This document shows, one piece after another, positions 54,949 to 63,649 of a stretch of 64,000 bases of DNA (position 1 is the stretch's first letter; the number at the start of each line of letters is the position of its first letter). The position numbers were made by a program, and so were the translations under genes. The notes beneath the pieces were generated by a model that was given only the letters and a program-made list of their open reading frames with translations, made no database searches and had not been told where the DNA came from. The stretch lies in the NCBI RefSeq assembly GCF_017745095.1, contig NZ_JAGHZZ010000004.1, forward strand, positions 186,001 to 250,000, in the 5' to 3' direction. The stretch comes from Sporocytophaga sp. Its GTDB lineage: Bacteria; Bacteroidota; Bacteroidia; Cytophagales; Cytophagaceae.

Positions 54949-55629
54949 TCAAATAAAGGGTTCAATAAAGCCGATAAACTTTTGTCCATCCGATGTCCAT
55001 CTAGCTCCATGTCCAGTAGATATACGAACTTCAAATACCAACTGATGCTTGAAATGATAATAGACATTCCACCAGGTGGCATGGTGTAAAATGTGTTCAA
55101 TAAAACTTATAGCTTTTCTATTTTTAAACTCATTATCTCCTTCAATCTTTCCCCAAAAAGAATCTTGCGAACGATTAGTATGTTTGGTCCATTCTCGTGC
55201 AGCAACAGTTAATGTTTGATCAAAAATTTTAGAAGCAGATTCTATAAGGGTTATTTGAAGTGGTGGTATAACGTCAGTGACACTTCCGGGAGTCAATCTC
55301 TGCCCCATCAGCAGCAATATGTTTTCGATACCAGCAGCTTCTATTGACCTTGCAAACTCTTTTGCTAATAGACCATTTGCTTTAATTTCTTTTTTCCAGT
55401 CATTCATTGAATTCTCAAAGAAAATATATGCATCTTGTAATGAAGGCGTACATTCCTTGTCAAAAAATGGAAGCCTCTCTTTACTTGCCAAACCTTCGTT
55501 TTGATATTGTATCAGTTTTTGACAAAAAGTAGTTAAATGTTCTTCGTTAAAAAAAAGACGATAGGTTTTGTAAAATTGATCTGAAACTAAAAAAGAGCTT
55601 TCTTTTAAAAGAGCGAAAAGATTAGACAT
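54949..55629 (-). CDS. Protein of unknown function
   Basis: 226 residues from ATG 55629 (a GTG at 55641 would add four residues). No signal peptide or membrane span. Helical first half, then a C-terminal region with conserved-looking His/Trp-rich motifs: HILHHATWWNVYYHFKHQLVFE and STGHGARWTSDGQKFIGFIEPF (given here in two parts). The latter resembles a family of uncharacterised bacterial proteins with a GYGxRWSxDG..FxGFLEP ending. It converges with the SMI1/KNR4 gene, so co-transcription is not possible from one promoter; the function is open. Confidence 0.65.
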   Translation of the reverse strand: MSNLFALLKESSFLVSDQFYKTYRLFFNEEHLTTFCQKLIQYQNEGLASKERLPFFDKECTPSLQDAYIFFENSMNDWKKEIKANGLLAKEFARSIEAAGIENILLLMGQRLTPGSVTDVIPPLQITLIESASKIFDQTLTVAAREWTKHTNRSQDSFWGKIEGDNEFKNRKAISFIEHILHHATWWNVYYHFKHQLVFEVRISTGHGARWTSDGQKFIGFIEPFI

Positions 55630-55928
55630 ATGTATATTCACCCTATATCATATTTAGATATTCTATCTATTTACAATCAACTGATATTGCAGCAAAAAGT
55701 ATAATGGTTTTAATATATGAAGGTTTAATTATTAAGTTACTTTGCAGATATTACTGCCAGTTAAAGCCTAAAAATAGAATTGTATTTCAAGTTATTTGTA
55801 GTGGAGATTTTTTTTGATTAAATCTTCAGATTCAAAATCAAGCAATAATTCTTTCCTCACCGTGGAAAAATTCTTGGTGTTTTTTAGAGTGCTTTTATAA
55901 GTGTCTAATAAACAGAGTAAAATAGATG
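55630..55928. other. Non-coding gap before the GH11 xylanase gene
   Basis: Mostly AT-rich; an antisense frame at 55792-55983 is rejected as a gene. No terminator or general promoter box is evident; the promoter-like element of the xylanase gene starts at 55929. Confidence 0.4.
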
Positions 55929-55975
55929 TTTTTTTAATGCTATTTCGATGTTTACCTTTTAGATCTGGATGTGTA
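55929..55975 (+). promoter_or_regulatory. Shared promoter-like element of the GH11 xylanase
   Basis: T7-AATG (55929-55939), TGTTTACCTT (55949-55958), 14 bases, GTA (55973-55975), ending 49 bases before the ATG at 56024. It matches the CE6-like and PL11 elements in core and spacing. Confidence 0.5.
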
Positions 55976-56023
55976 GAACCCAAAATTTCCTTTAATTTAT
56001 CCTAATTCTAAATCCGTAAAGGC

Positions 56024-59000
56024 ATGAAAATAAAACTACCTCAAATGTTGTCCCGTGTCGTCTTTTCATTTGTGATGTTATATATAACATCACATACGTA
56101 TGCACAGACCGTAACCACAAATACGCAAAGTACCCATAATGGTTTTTTTTATTCTTTCTGGAATGATAATAGCCAAGGATCAGCATCCATGACTCTGGGG
56201 GCAGCAGGTAATTATAGTACAACATGGAACAATGTTGGAAACTTCACTGCTGGAAAAGGCTGGGCTGTGGGAAAACCGGATAGGGTAGTTTGTTTTTCGG
56301 GTTCCTTTAATGGTGGAAGCAACGGTTTTTTGGCTTTATATGGATGGACAAAAAATGCTTTAATTGAATATTATGTCTGTGAAAACCATGGACAATGGAC
56401 ACCTCCGGGAAATACAAGTGATATTCAAAAAAAAGGCACCTATACAAGTGATGGTGGTACATATACTATATATACGGCTACTCGTACTAATCAGCCTTCT
56501 ATTATAGGTACAGCGACATTTCAGCAATTCTGGAGCGTTCGTTCCGAAACAAGATCAAGCGGAACCATCACCTTTGCCAACCACGTTGCTGCATGGAAAG
56601 CAGCAGGGATGAACATGGGCTCAACATGGGATTACCAAATCATGGAGTCAGAAGGGTATCATAGTTCAGGAAGCTCAAATATAACTGTGAGTGAATGCGT
56701 GTCTTGCTCAACTCCTGCGCCGACAACGACAGCTTCGTTTGATTATGAAGTAGGGGAAACGGCTAAACAATTAACAGCAACAGGTACTAATCTAAAATGG
56801 TATACTGCATCATCCGGTGGTACAGCGTTATCTTCTGCTCCCACACCAAGCACTGCTACAGCTGGTACTACGAAGTATTATGTAGGACAAACACTGAACG
56901 GATGTGAAGGACCGCGAGCTGAAGTTACTATTCGCGTGTCACAGAAATATAAGATTTATAAAGTGCCAACACCGATAGCCATTGATGGAGCAATTGAGTC
57001 CACTTGGACGAATGCAAGTGTGCTGCCTGCATCTGCAGCCAAATTACTTACAGGAACCGTCACGAATAGCACAGACCTCTCGGGCAATTTTAAAGCCTTG
57101 TGGGATGACACCTATTTATATGTGCTGGCAGATGTGACAGATGATAAAAAGGTAAATGAAAGTAGCAATGTGTTCGATGATGACGCTGTAGAAGTCTATG
57201 TAGATATTAATAATGAAAAGGCTACGACTTATGGAGCGAACGATGTACAATATTCTTTTGGGTGGAACGATGGAACAACGGTAGGAGTATTGCCTTCAGG
57301 GCGTTCAACAACTAATGTTACCTATAAAGTTGTTGACAAAACAGGAGGTTATATTGTGGAAGCTCGTATTCCATGGACTACTTTGCAAGGTACACCGGCC
57401 ATTGGTCAGCTAGTGGGTATGGACTTTATGATCAACGATGATGACGATAATGGAACGCGCGATGGTAAATTGTCCTGGAATGCTAGTGAAGATGATGCCT
57501 GGGAAAATCCTTCTTTATTTGGTACTGCTATCTTACAAGGGTTATTGCCATGCACGACGCCTGCAGCACCAACTGTTGTTTCACCGGTTACATATTGTCA
57601 GAATGAAACAGCAACAGCATTAACCGCAACAGGTACAAACTTATTATGGTATGCATCTTCAACAGGAGGTACAGGAACATCCACCGCCACACCTGTTACA
57701 ACTGCAGCAGGAGAAGTCACTTATTATGTAACGCAGAATGTCGGAGGATGTGAAAGTTCACGTGCTCAGATTAAAGTGACTGTAAATGCTTTACCTACAG
57801 CAACTATCACCCCAGGTTCTGCAACTACATTCTGCTCTGGCGGTTCAGTAACATTAACTGCAAGTTCTGGTTCTTCATATGTTTGGAAAAATGGAGCAAC
57901 CCAGGTTGGTACAGGAGCAACATATTCAGCAACAACAGCTGGTTCTTATACCGTTGAAGTTACCAATTCAAATAACTGCAAAGCTACATCTGTTGCAACA
58001 ACTGTAACAGTTAATGTAGCACCATCTGAGCCAACGGTTACCGCATCCGTGGCTTATTGTCAGAACGCACCTGCAACACCATTAACTGCAACAGGTACAT
58101 CATTGAAATGGTATGCAGACAATACAACAACTACCGTATTGTCATCAGCTCCAACGCCTTCAACGGCATCAGCAGGTACGATAAACTATTTTGTTTCGCA
58201 AACAACAAACGGTTGTGAGAGTGCGAGGTCAAAAATTTCAGTCACAGTAAATGCTTTACCAGCAGCAGTGATCACCACGGCCGGTTCAACAACTATCCCT
58301 TCAGGAAGTTCTGTTACCTTGAATGCGAATACTGGTTCAGGTTTAACATACAAATGGTTCAATGGCTCGGTGCAGGTAGGAACAGGCGAATCCTATACAG
58401 CTTCTACTGCCGGTGGTTATGCTGTTGAAGTAACAAATGCATCTGGCTGTAAGTCTACATCTCAGGCAACAAATGTGAGTGTCGTGGCCAATCAGCCATC
58501 AGTGATTGCAATTACTTCACCAGCAGCGAATGAAACGATTGAAGGAACAATTACTATTTCAGCAAACGTTTCGGACCCGGATGGAAGTGTTACATTGGTT
58601 GAATACTTAGATGGAAATACAGTACTTGGCACAAGCGCATCACAGCCGTATAGCTTTGCGTGGACGAACGCTAGCATAGGTTCTCATGTGATTTCTGTTC
58701 GTGTAACAGACAGTAACGGAGGCGTTACAACTTCAAGTCCAGTAACAGTTAATGCCGGTATAACTACAGGAATATCATCAGGTAATAATGTGTTTGCGAA
58801 TGTATATCCAGTGCCTGCCAGAGATGAAGTTGTAATTGAGACAGAATTGAATCTGATCAATGCGTCTGTTAAAATGACAAATGCTTTAGGAACGGAAGTT
58901 TCATTACCTGTAAATATTCAAGGTGGTAATGTCATGCTAAATGTAAGCGAATTAGCTGAAGGACCTTATATTTTGATGGTAAGACAGGATTCAAAGATTG

Positions 59001-59029
59001 TAACAAAAAAGATTATCGTAGCACACTAA
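56024..59029 (+). CDS. Secreted GH11 xylanase with CBM9, Ig-like modules and T9SS signal
   Basis: 1001 residues; signal peptide ends HTYAQ (about 28). GH11 domain (about 30-225): nucleophile Glu115 in NALIEYYVCENHG and acid/base Glu210 in MESEGYHSSGSS, both in canonical context; it is an endo-beta-1,4-xylanase. An Ig-like module (about 230-305) precedes a CBM9-like domain (about 310-505, PIAIDGAIESTW, DDDAVEVYVD, IPWTTLQG). Four further Ig-like modules follow (TATGTNLLWYASS, SGSSYVWKNGAT, TATGTSLKWYADN, LTYKWFNGSVQ), then a Big_7-like module (ITSPAANETIEGTI) and the type A sorting domain. The upstream promoter-like element links it to the esterase and pectinase genes. Confidence 0.93.
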   Translation: MKIKLPQMLSRVVFSFVMLYITSHTYAQTVTTNTQSTHNGFFYSFWNDNSQGSASMTLGAAGNYSTTWNNVGNFTAGKGWAVGKPDRVVCFSGSFNGGSNGFLALYGWTKNALIEYYVCENHGQWTPPGNTSDIQKKGTYTSDGGTYTIYTATRTNQPSIIGTATFQQFWSVRSETRSSGTITFANHVAAWKAAGMNMGSTWDYQIMESEGYHSSGSSNITVSECVSCSTPAPTTTASFDYEVGETAKQLTATGTNLKWYTASSGGTALSSAPTPSTATAGTTKYYVGQTLNGCEGPRAEVTIRVSQKYKIYKVPTPIAIDGAIESTWTNASVLPASAAKLLTGTVTNSTDLSGNFKALWDDTYLYVLADVTDDKKVNESSNVFDDDAVEVYVDINNEKATTYGANDVQYSFGWNDGTTVGVLPSGRSTTNVTYKVVDKTGGYIVEARIPWTTLQGTPAIGQLVGMDFMINDDDDNGTRDGKLSWNASEDDAWENPSLFGTAILQGLLPCTTPAAPTVVSPVTYCQNETATALTATGTNLLWYASSTGGTGTSTATPVTTAAGEVTYYVTQNVGGCESSRAQIKVTVNALPTATITPGSATTFCSGGSVTLTASSGSSYVWKNGATQVGTGATYSATTAGSYTVEVTNSNNCKATSVATTVTVNVAPSEPTVTASVAYCQNAPATPLTATGTSLKWYADNTTTTVLSSAPTPSTASAGTINYFVSQTTNGCESARSKISVTVNALPAAVITTAGSTTIPSGSSVTLNANTGSGLTYKWFNGSVQVGTGESYTASTAGGYAVEVTNASGCKSTSQATNVSVVANQPSVIAITSPAANETIEGTITISANVSDPDGSVTLVEYLDGNTVLGTSASQPYSFAWTNASIGSHVISVRVTDSNGGVTTSSPVTVNAGITTGISSGNNVFANVYPVPARDEVVIETELNLINASVKMTNALGTEVSLPVNIQGGNVMLNVSELAEGPYILMVRQDSKIVTKKIIVAH

Positions 59030-59061
59030 TTAAAAACACATACATCTATTATTTGCTTCCT

Positions 59062-59100
59062 AAAACTCCAGTTGATGTAAATCGACTGGAGTTTTGTTTT
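59062..59100 (+). terminator. Terminator of the xylanase gene
   Basis: AAAACTCCAGTTGA / TCGACTGGAGTTTT hairpin (one G-T pair) with a 6-base loop followed by GTTTT. Confidence 0.9.
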
Positions 59101-59346
59101 TTATGAGATTTTTTGTTTTTGCTAAGTTGAAGTTCTTATTATGACTTTTTTATAGATAAAGTAAAATCATTTGAAAAATGAAATTTCAGCGAATAAAGAA
59201 AAAATAGCAGATAACAAAAGGTTTTTATTATATATTCAATAAGTTACGTTTACAAGTTTGTGTCTTTTGCAATATTTTAAATTAATTTAGTAGAGGATAT
59301 CTATCCGGAATATTTTCGGACATACAAAAGCTAGTGGCAATTCAAT
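59101..59346. other. Non-coding gap
   Basis: AT-rich sequence between the xylanase terminator and the next gene; nothing else recognisable. Confidence 0.4.
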
Positions 59347-59832
59347 ATGAAAACAATTTTTACAATTTTTACAATTATTATTACACTCTTTATTTTTCAA
59401 AACAATTTGTTTGGACAGAAAAGGATTGATAGCCTAGTTGGAGAATGGAAGTTGGAAAAATACTTTAGCCCTCAAAAGAATAGTGAGGTGAAAAATTCGG
59501 AAGACAATGGATGTGAGAATTTTCTAATAATTAAAGTGAATGAAAATAAAAGGCTTAAATTAATTTTCACTAACAATAAGGATAGTTTTGTATTTTCAGG
59601 CAAGATAGTATTTCTCAAAAATGGCACAATTAAGCTGAAAAATAATATCCATGAAATAGTATATTTAGATGAACTTGAAAAATGTATTACTCCTTCATTA
59701 CGAATGGAGATACGTGGAATTTTATATAGGACATACCAGTATTCAATCAAGGAGAATCAATTACATTTAATTTTTAATCTTCCGGAAGATATCCATAGTG
59801 TCAAACAGATGGTATTCCAGCGAATAAATTAG
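59347..59832 (+). CDS. Secreted lipocalin-like small protein
   Basis: 161 residues with a signal peptide (MKTIFTIFTIIITLFIFQ, cleavage near LFGQ). The mature start LVGEWKLEKYF and regular strands through the rest resemble the small lipocalin-like domain common in Bacteroidota secreted proteins. Two Cys (about 54 and 117) could form a disulfide. No specific ligand or neighbour clue. Confidence 0.55.
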   Translation: MKTIFTIFTIIITLFIFQNNLFGQKRIDSLVGEWKLEKYFSPQKNSEVKNSEDNGCENFLIIKVNENKRLKLIFTNNKDSFVFSGKIVFLKNGTIKLKNNIHEIVYLDELEKCITPSLRMEIRGILYRTYQYSIKENQLHLIFNLPEDIHSVKQMVFQRIN

Positions 59833-59885
59833 GGATAAGGAGCCACTAATATCATGTTAAACCCATAGCAGCTAAATCGGAAAAT

Positions 59886-60287
59886 TTAAGTGCTGTGCTT
59901 GGCGTACATTTCTTTTGGTTGAAATAACTCTATTAGGTTACCGGAAGGATCAATCAGTAAAATTTGTGAGCCAGCGGGTCCGGGTAATATCTCATTTCGG
60001 AAATGAAGACCGTTAGCTTTTAATTGCGCCACTTCTGAAGCCAGATCTTTTACAACCAGCTCAATGCGATTCCAGCCTCCGGGAAAAGGTAATGTTCCGT
60101 CAGGCATAGGGCTGCCTCCTGAACTCTTTCTTCCACTAAGTAACAATCGCAAGTTTCCTCTTGTCACATCTGCGAATGCTGGTGAAGCGTTGATTCCGAG
60201 TGTAAAGCCTAGATGTTTTGTATAAAATTCAATTGAGGCATCAACATCTTCAACAATATATCGAACATTTACTTGATCTGATTTCAT
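59886..60287 (-). CDS. VOC-family (glyoxalase/bleomycin-resistance fold) protein
   Basis: 133 residues with the paired beta-alpha-beta-beta-beta modules of the VOC fold: VNVRYIVEDVDASIEFYTKHLGF at the start and AQLKANGLHFRNEI plus PAGSQILLIDPSGNLIELFQP at the end, the latter with the metal-binding Glu position. VOC proteins are glyoxalases, dioxygenases or drug-binding proteins; the substrate is unknown. It stands alone and divergent from the SDR operon. Confidence 0.85.
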   Translation of the reverse strand: MKSDQVNVRYIVEDVDASIEFYTKHLGFTLGINASPAFADVTRGNLRLLLSGRKSSGGSPMPDGTLPFPGGWNRIELVVKDLASEVAQLKANGLHFRNEILPGPAGSQILLIDPSGNLIELFQPKEMYAKHST

Positions 60288-60580
60288 AAACTTTGCCTTG
60301 GATTAATTTGTAAAATTGTCACCCTTTTTACTTGTAACATTCATTTGCTCATTTGTGTAAAACCTATCAGGAATCAGAAATGTTATAGAACCTGTAAAAG
60401 TCAGGGGATAGCTATGAAGGTTTATGAAAACTAAATGCTTTATTCTAAATTCAGGGCAACAGCATAACATTAACGACAAGTCTAGGCGAATACACCCCGA
60501 AAATAAATGCAGCAAGTTCCGGGTTTCCAGATAGCGCATACCTTCCAATCTTTGCATGAGAAATTTAAAGTGAAAAAACA

Positions 60581-61333
60581 ATGCAAAGATTTAAAAACAA
60601 ATTCGCACTTATCACAGGCGGAACCAATGGTATAGGCTTAGCCACAGCTCAGCAATTCATCAAAGAAGGTGGCAAAGTAATCATCACAGGACGGTCATCG
60701 GAAACAGTAAATAAAGCACTGATACAATTAGAAGACAATGCGTTTGGTATTGTGTCCAATGCAGGTAATATGAAAGATATATTGTCTTTACAAGAGCAGG
60801 TAAAGCGACTTACGGAAAACATTGACTTCCTTTTTGTTAATGCAGGTTATGGGAAATTTGCTTCTATTGAAAATGCTGATGAAGCTCATATCGACGAGTT
60901 GTTCAATATGTTGGTAAAAGGGACTTTTTTTACTGTTCAGCAAATTCTTCCTTTAATGAAAGGAGGAAGTGCAATAGTACTCAATACGTCAGTAGTCACA
61001 GAAATGGGAATGCAAAATTTCTCTGTTTATTCGGCAGCAAAAGCCGCAGTTCAATCATTTATCAAAACCTTTGCGGCAGAGCTTACAGTAAAAGACATTC
61101 GTGTAAATGGTATCAGTCCTGGTTATATCAAAACAAACGGTTTTAATAATACAGGTTTAGATGCCAAACAAATTGAAGGAGCTATTCAAAGCATTATTCC
61201 TACGATACCATTCAAAAGATTTGGTGAGCCTGTTGAAATTGCGAATGCTGTATTATTCCTTGCTTCTCAGGAAGCTTCATATATACATGGAACAGAATTA
61301 ACTGTGGACGCAGGAGTTTCAGTCTTAAAGTAA
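60581..61333 (+). CDS. Short-chain dehydrogenase/reductase
   Basis: 250 residues, classical SDR: nucleotide-binding GGTNGIGLA (about 13-21), NAG (87-89), catalytic Ser137, Tyr150 and Lys154 (VYSAAK). Uses NAD(P)H; ends in VDAGVSVLK like typical cytosolic SDRs. Its TAA overlaps the ATG of the next gene by one base, so it is the first gene of an operon with a 2OG oxygenase, an Ada-like protein and AlkB. Substrate unknown. Confidence 0.92.
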   Translation: MQRFKNKFALITGGTNGIGLATAQQFIKEGGKVIITGRSSETVNKALIQLEDNAFGIVSNAGNMKDILSLQEQVKRLTENIDFLFVNAGYGKFASIENADEAHIDELFNMLVKGTFFTVQQILPLMKGGSAIVLNTSVVTEMGMQNFSVYSAAKAAVQSFIKTFAAELTVKDIRVNGISPGYIKTNGFNNTGLDAKQIEGAIQSIIPTIPFKRFGEPVEIANAVLFLASQEASYIHGTELTVDAGVSVLK

Positions 61334-62037
61334 TGAAGCAAAGGTTACAAAATATAGATTGGCCCTTTGTTGCAGATGAAATGAATCAAAAGGGTTTCGC
61401 CATTATTCCCAAGTTCTTAATGGATGATGAATGTGAGATTTTAAAAGCTGGTTATAAGAACCCTAATGCTTACAGGAAAACGATAGTTATGGAACGCTAT
61501 CGTTTTGGCTTAGGCGAATACAAGTATTTTAATTATCCGCTTCCCAATACCATTCAGCAGATACGAACTGAGGTTTATGAGCAACTTGCCCCAATAGCCA
61601 ACATGTGGTTTAAGGTGTTGGCTATTGATAAACAATTTCCGCCTACACATCAGCAATTATTGGATCAATGCAAAGTTAACAATCAACAAAAGGCAACTGT
61701 TTTGATATTGAAATACGGCAAAGGCGGCTATAATACGCTTCATCAGGATTTATATGGAGATGTTTATTTCCCAATACAAACTGTTTTGTTTTTGAGCGAG
61801 CCCGGCAAGGATTTCACGGGCGGAGAATTTGTGTTGACGCAACAAATACCAAGAGCACAATCCAAAGCTATTGTCTTAAATCCCAAGAAGGGAGATATGC
61901 TGATTTTTACCACTAACTTCAAGCCTGAGAAAGGAGCGAAAGGTTATTTTCGTGTCAATATGAAGCACGGTGTCAGTGAAGTTCACAGTGGAGAGCGCTA
62001 CACATTGGGTATTATTTTTCACGATGCAATAAGTTAA
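61333..62037 (+). CDS. 2OG-Fe(II) oxygenase
   Basis: 234 residues. Fe ligands are His137 and Asp139 (TLHQDLYG) and His212 (KHGVSEV); Arg222 (SGERYTLG) would bind 2-oxoglutarate. It is a prolyl-4-hydroxylase-like double-stranded beta-helix oxygenase. Start overlaps the SDR stop. The gene just downstream encodes an Ada N-domain-like protein and the next AlkB, so a role in alkylation damage repair is suggested by context only. Confidence 0.85.
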   Translation: MKQRLQNIDWPFVADEMNQKGFAIIPKFLMDDECEILKAGYKNPNAYRKTIVMERYRFGLGEYKYFNYPLPNTIQQIRTEVYEQLAPIANMWFKVLAIDKQFPPTHQQLLDQCKVNNQQKATVLILKYGKGGYNTLHQDLYGDVYFPIQTVLFLSEPGKDFTGGEFVLTQQIPRAQSKAIVLNPKKGDMLIFTTNFKPEKGAKGYFRVNMKHGVSEVHSGERYTLGIIFHDAIS

Positions 62038-62041
62038 AAAA

Positions 62042-62287
62042 ATGATACGGCATAATGATATAACTGATAAGGATTTACGTAGTAAAATTAAGCATCAGGA
62101 AATACGTTTTGGTGGAAATAGCAAATTGAAAATTTACGGAACTTTGTCTTGTGCTTCAGGCAAAAAGATGAAGAGAGAAATAAGAGTATTCTTTTTTGAG
62201 GAAACATTAGCTATAAACAAAGGTTTTCGCCCTTGCGGCCTTTGTATGAAAGAAGCATATAAAAAGTGGAAGAATGAAACTATTTGA
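62042..62287 (+). CDS. Ada-type metal-binding domain protein lacking the acceptor Cys
   Basis: 81 residues, corresponding to the N-terminal zinc-binding domain of Ada: LSCASGKKMKREIRVFF and GFRPCGLCMK supply Cys37, Cys65 and Cys68. In Ada the methyl-accepting Cys38 lies four residues before Cys42; here that position is Gly33. So the domain can hold zinc but probably cannot take a methyl group in the Ada way. Family members of this form are known as stand-alone proteins. Its stop overlaps the AlkB gene by 14 bases. Confidence 0.82.
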   Translation: MIRHNDITDKDLRSKIKHQEIRFGGNSKLKIYGTLSCASGKKMKREIRVFFFEETLAINKGFRPCGLCMKEAYKKWKNETI

Positions 62288-62882
62288 GGATATAATTGAC
62301 AAATCACGGAATTGGTTGCCCAAAGATGGGACAGTAAATTATTATGGTAAGTTATTCAACCAGGAAAAAGCTGATCATTATTTGAAAATATTGCTTAACA
62401 CGATTGAATGGCGAAATGATGAAGCGGTTCTTTTCGGAAAGAAAATTATTACCAAACGAAAAGTGGCGTGGTATGGTGACAAACCTTTTGAATATACTTA
62501 TTCAAATACAACCAAATACGCATTGTCTTGGACGAAAGAACTTTTGGAAATCAAAAACATCATTGAAATAGAATCAGGCGAAACATATAATTCTTGTTTA
62601 CTTAATCTGTATCACAACGGAGAAGAAGGAATGGCGTGGCACAGCGATGGTGAAACCGACTTGAAGAAAGATGGGGCAATAGGTTCGTTGAGCTTAGGAG
62701 CAGAGCGGAAATTTGCCTTCAAAAACAAAGCAACGAAAGAAAAAGTAGAATTAATTTTGGAACACGGAAGCCTGTTAGTGATGAAGGACACAACGCAAAC
62801 ACATTGGCTTCATAGGCTACCTTTGAGTAAAAAAATAAAGATGCCCCGAGTAAACCTTACATTTCGGACTATTATTGATTAA
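62274..62882 (+). CDS. alkB: AlkB-family DNA/RNA dealkylating dioxygenase
   Basis: 202 residues. Fe(II) ligands His123 and Asp125 (MAWHSDGE) and His180 (THWLHRLP); Arg192 and Arg198 (PRVNLTFR) bind 2-oxoglutarate. The NLYHNGEEGMAWHSD pattern is diagnostic for AlkB proteins of the ALKBH2/3-like group. It repairs N1-methyladenine and N3-methylcytosine by oxidative demethylation. Translation is coupled to the Ada-like gene by a 14-base overlap. Last gene of the four-gene operon. Confidence 0.94.
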   Translation: MKLFEDIIDKSRNWLPKDGTVNYYGKLFNQEKADHYLKILLNTIEWRNDEAVLFGKKIITKRKVAWYGDKPFEYTYSNTTKYALSWTKELLEIKNIIEIESGETYNSCLLNLYHNGEEGMAWHSDGETDLKKDGAIGSLSLGAERKFAFKNKATKEKVELILEHGSLLVMKDTTQTHWLHRLPLSKKIKMPRVNLTFRTIID

Positions 62883-63113
62883 CCCGTATAGAAAGTAGTA
62901 TTAGCAAAATTTGAAATAGCCTCTTAAATTATTTAATATTATCTAATTGAAAATCTGTATATAGGTTATGGTTGACAATTTATGTTGGCTATAAAGGATT
63001 GTATAAAATTTTCAACCCCACACGGGCAGAACCGTTTGTCCTAATTTTAATAACTAGAAATACTAACAGCTCCGATCTGAATTTTAATTGCTTATAAATT
63101 TTTTGAAAACAAA
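62883..63113. other. Non-coding gap
   Basis: AT-rich; no gene seen. The promoter-operator of the DoxX operon begins at its end. Confidence 0.4.
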
Positions 63114-63145
63114 TTTGCGAAACCAAATAGTTGCGTATATATTTG
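63114..63145 (+). promoter_or_regulatory. Bacteroidota promoter of the DoxX-ArsR operon
   Basis: TTTG (63114-63117), 20 bases, TATATTTG (63138-63145): full match to TTTG-N-TAnnTTTG. Transcription should start near 63150, 33 bases before the DoxX ATG. Confidence 0.75.
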
Positions 63146-63162
63146 CAACCAATTGGTTTCGT
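63117..63162 (+). promoter_or_regulatory. ArsR-type operator palindrome
   Basis: GCGAAACCAAATAGTTGC and its inverted counterpart GCAACCAATTGGTTTCGT overlap the promoter; the arms agree in most positions (GAAACCAA / TTGGTTTC). The site is in the right place to be bound by the ArsR-family protein encoded downstream at 63650. Confidence 0.7.
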
Positions 63163-63182
63163 TATACTAAAAAATAATAATT

Positions 63183-63563
63183 ATGAAAAGGAAAATTCTT
63201 TTTGTTTTATGTCTGCTGGCTGGCCTGATGTTTATTAATTCAGGTTTGGATAAATTCTTTCACTATATGCCAATGCCTGAGAATATGCCTGAGAAAATGG
63301 TGAAAGTTGGGAAGGCATTTACAGAAATAGGCTGGCTCATGCCACTTGTTGGTTTCGCAGAGATTCTCGGCGGTTTGTTATTGATCTTCAACAGGACGAG
63401 AGCCCTTGGCGCAATTGTTATCTTACCTGTTTTGATAGGTATTTTACTTTCTACCATCAGCATTTCTCCAGAAGCTTTACCTATCGTTTTTGTACTGTTT
63501 GCAATCATCGGTTGGGTAATGATTGACAATAGAGAAAAGTACTTACCAATAATAAGAAACTAA
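63183..63563 (+). CDS. DoxX-family membrane protein
   Basis: 126 residues, four membrane spans (about 5-24, 52-70, 77-95 and 99-118). LMFINSGLDKFFHYMPMP and VGFAEILGGLLLIFNRTRALGAI are typical of the DoxX family. It is the first gene of an operon with an ArsR regulator and an SRPBCC protein; this trio is common in Bacteroidota. Biochemical role unknown. Confidence 0.85.
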   Translation: MKRKILFVLCLLAGLMFINSGLDKFFHYMPMPENMPEKMVKVGKAFTEIGWLMPLVGFAEILGGLLLIFNRTRALGAIVILPVLIGILLSTISISPEALPIVFVLFAIIGWVMIDNREKYLPIIRN

Positions 63564-63649
63564 TTTAGTTGCTATAATGTCTCTGATTCTCCTAGGTATA
63601 TATTCCCGGCGAATTGAACCAATTAGAATGAATCAATAATCAAAACAAC

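Noticed and set aside
55792-55983. 63-residue antisense frame before the xylanase gene
   Set aside because: It overlaps the promoter-like element, has no start signal and matches no family I know.
60303-60581. 92-residue antisense frame between the VOC and SDR genes
   Set aside because: No recognisable pattern; it spans the divergent promoter region.
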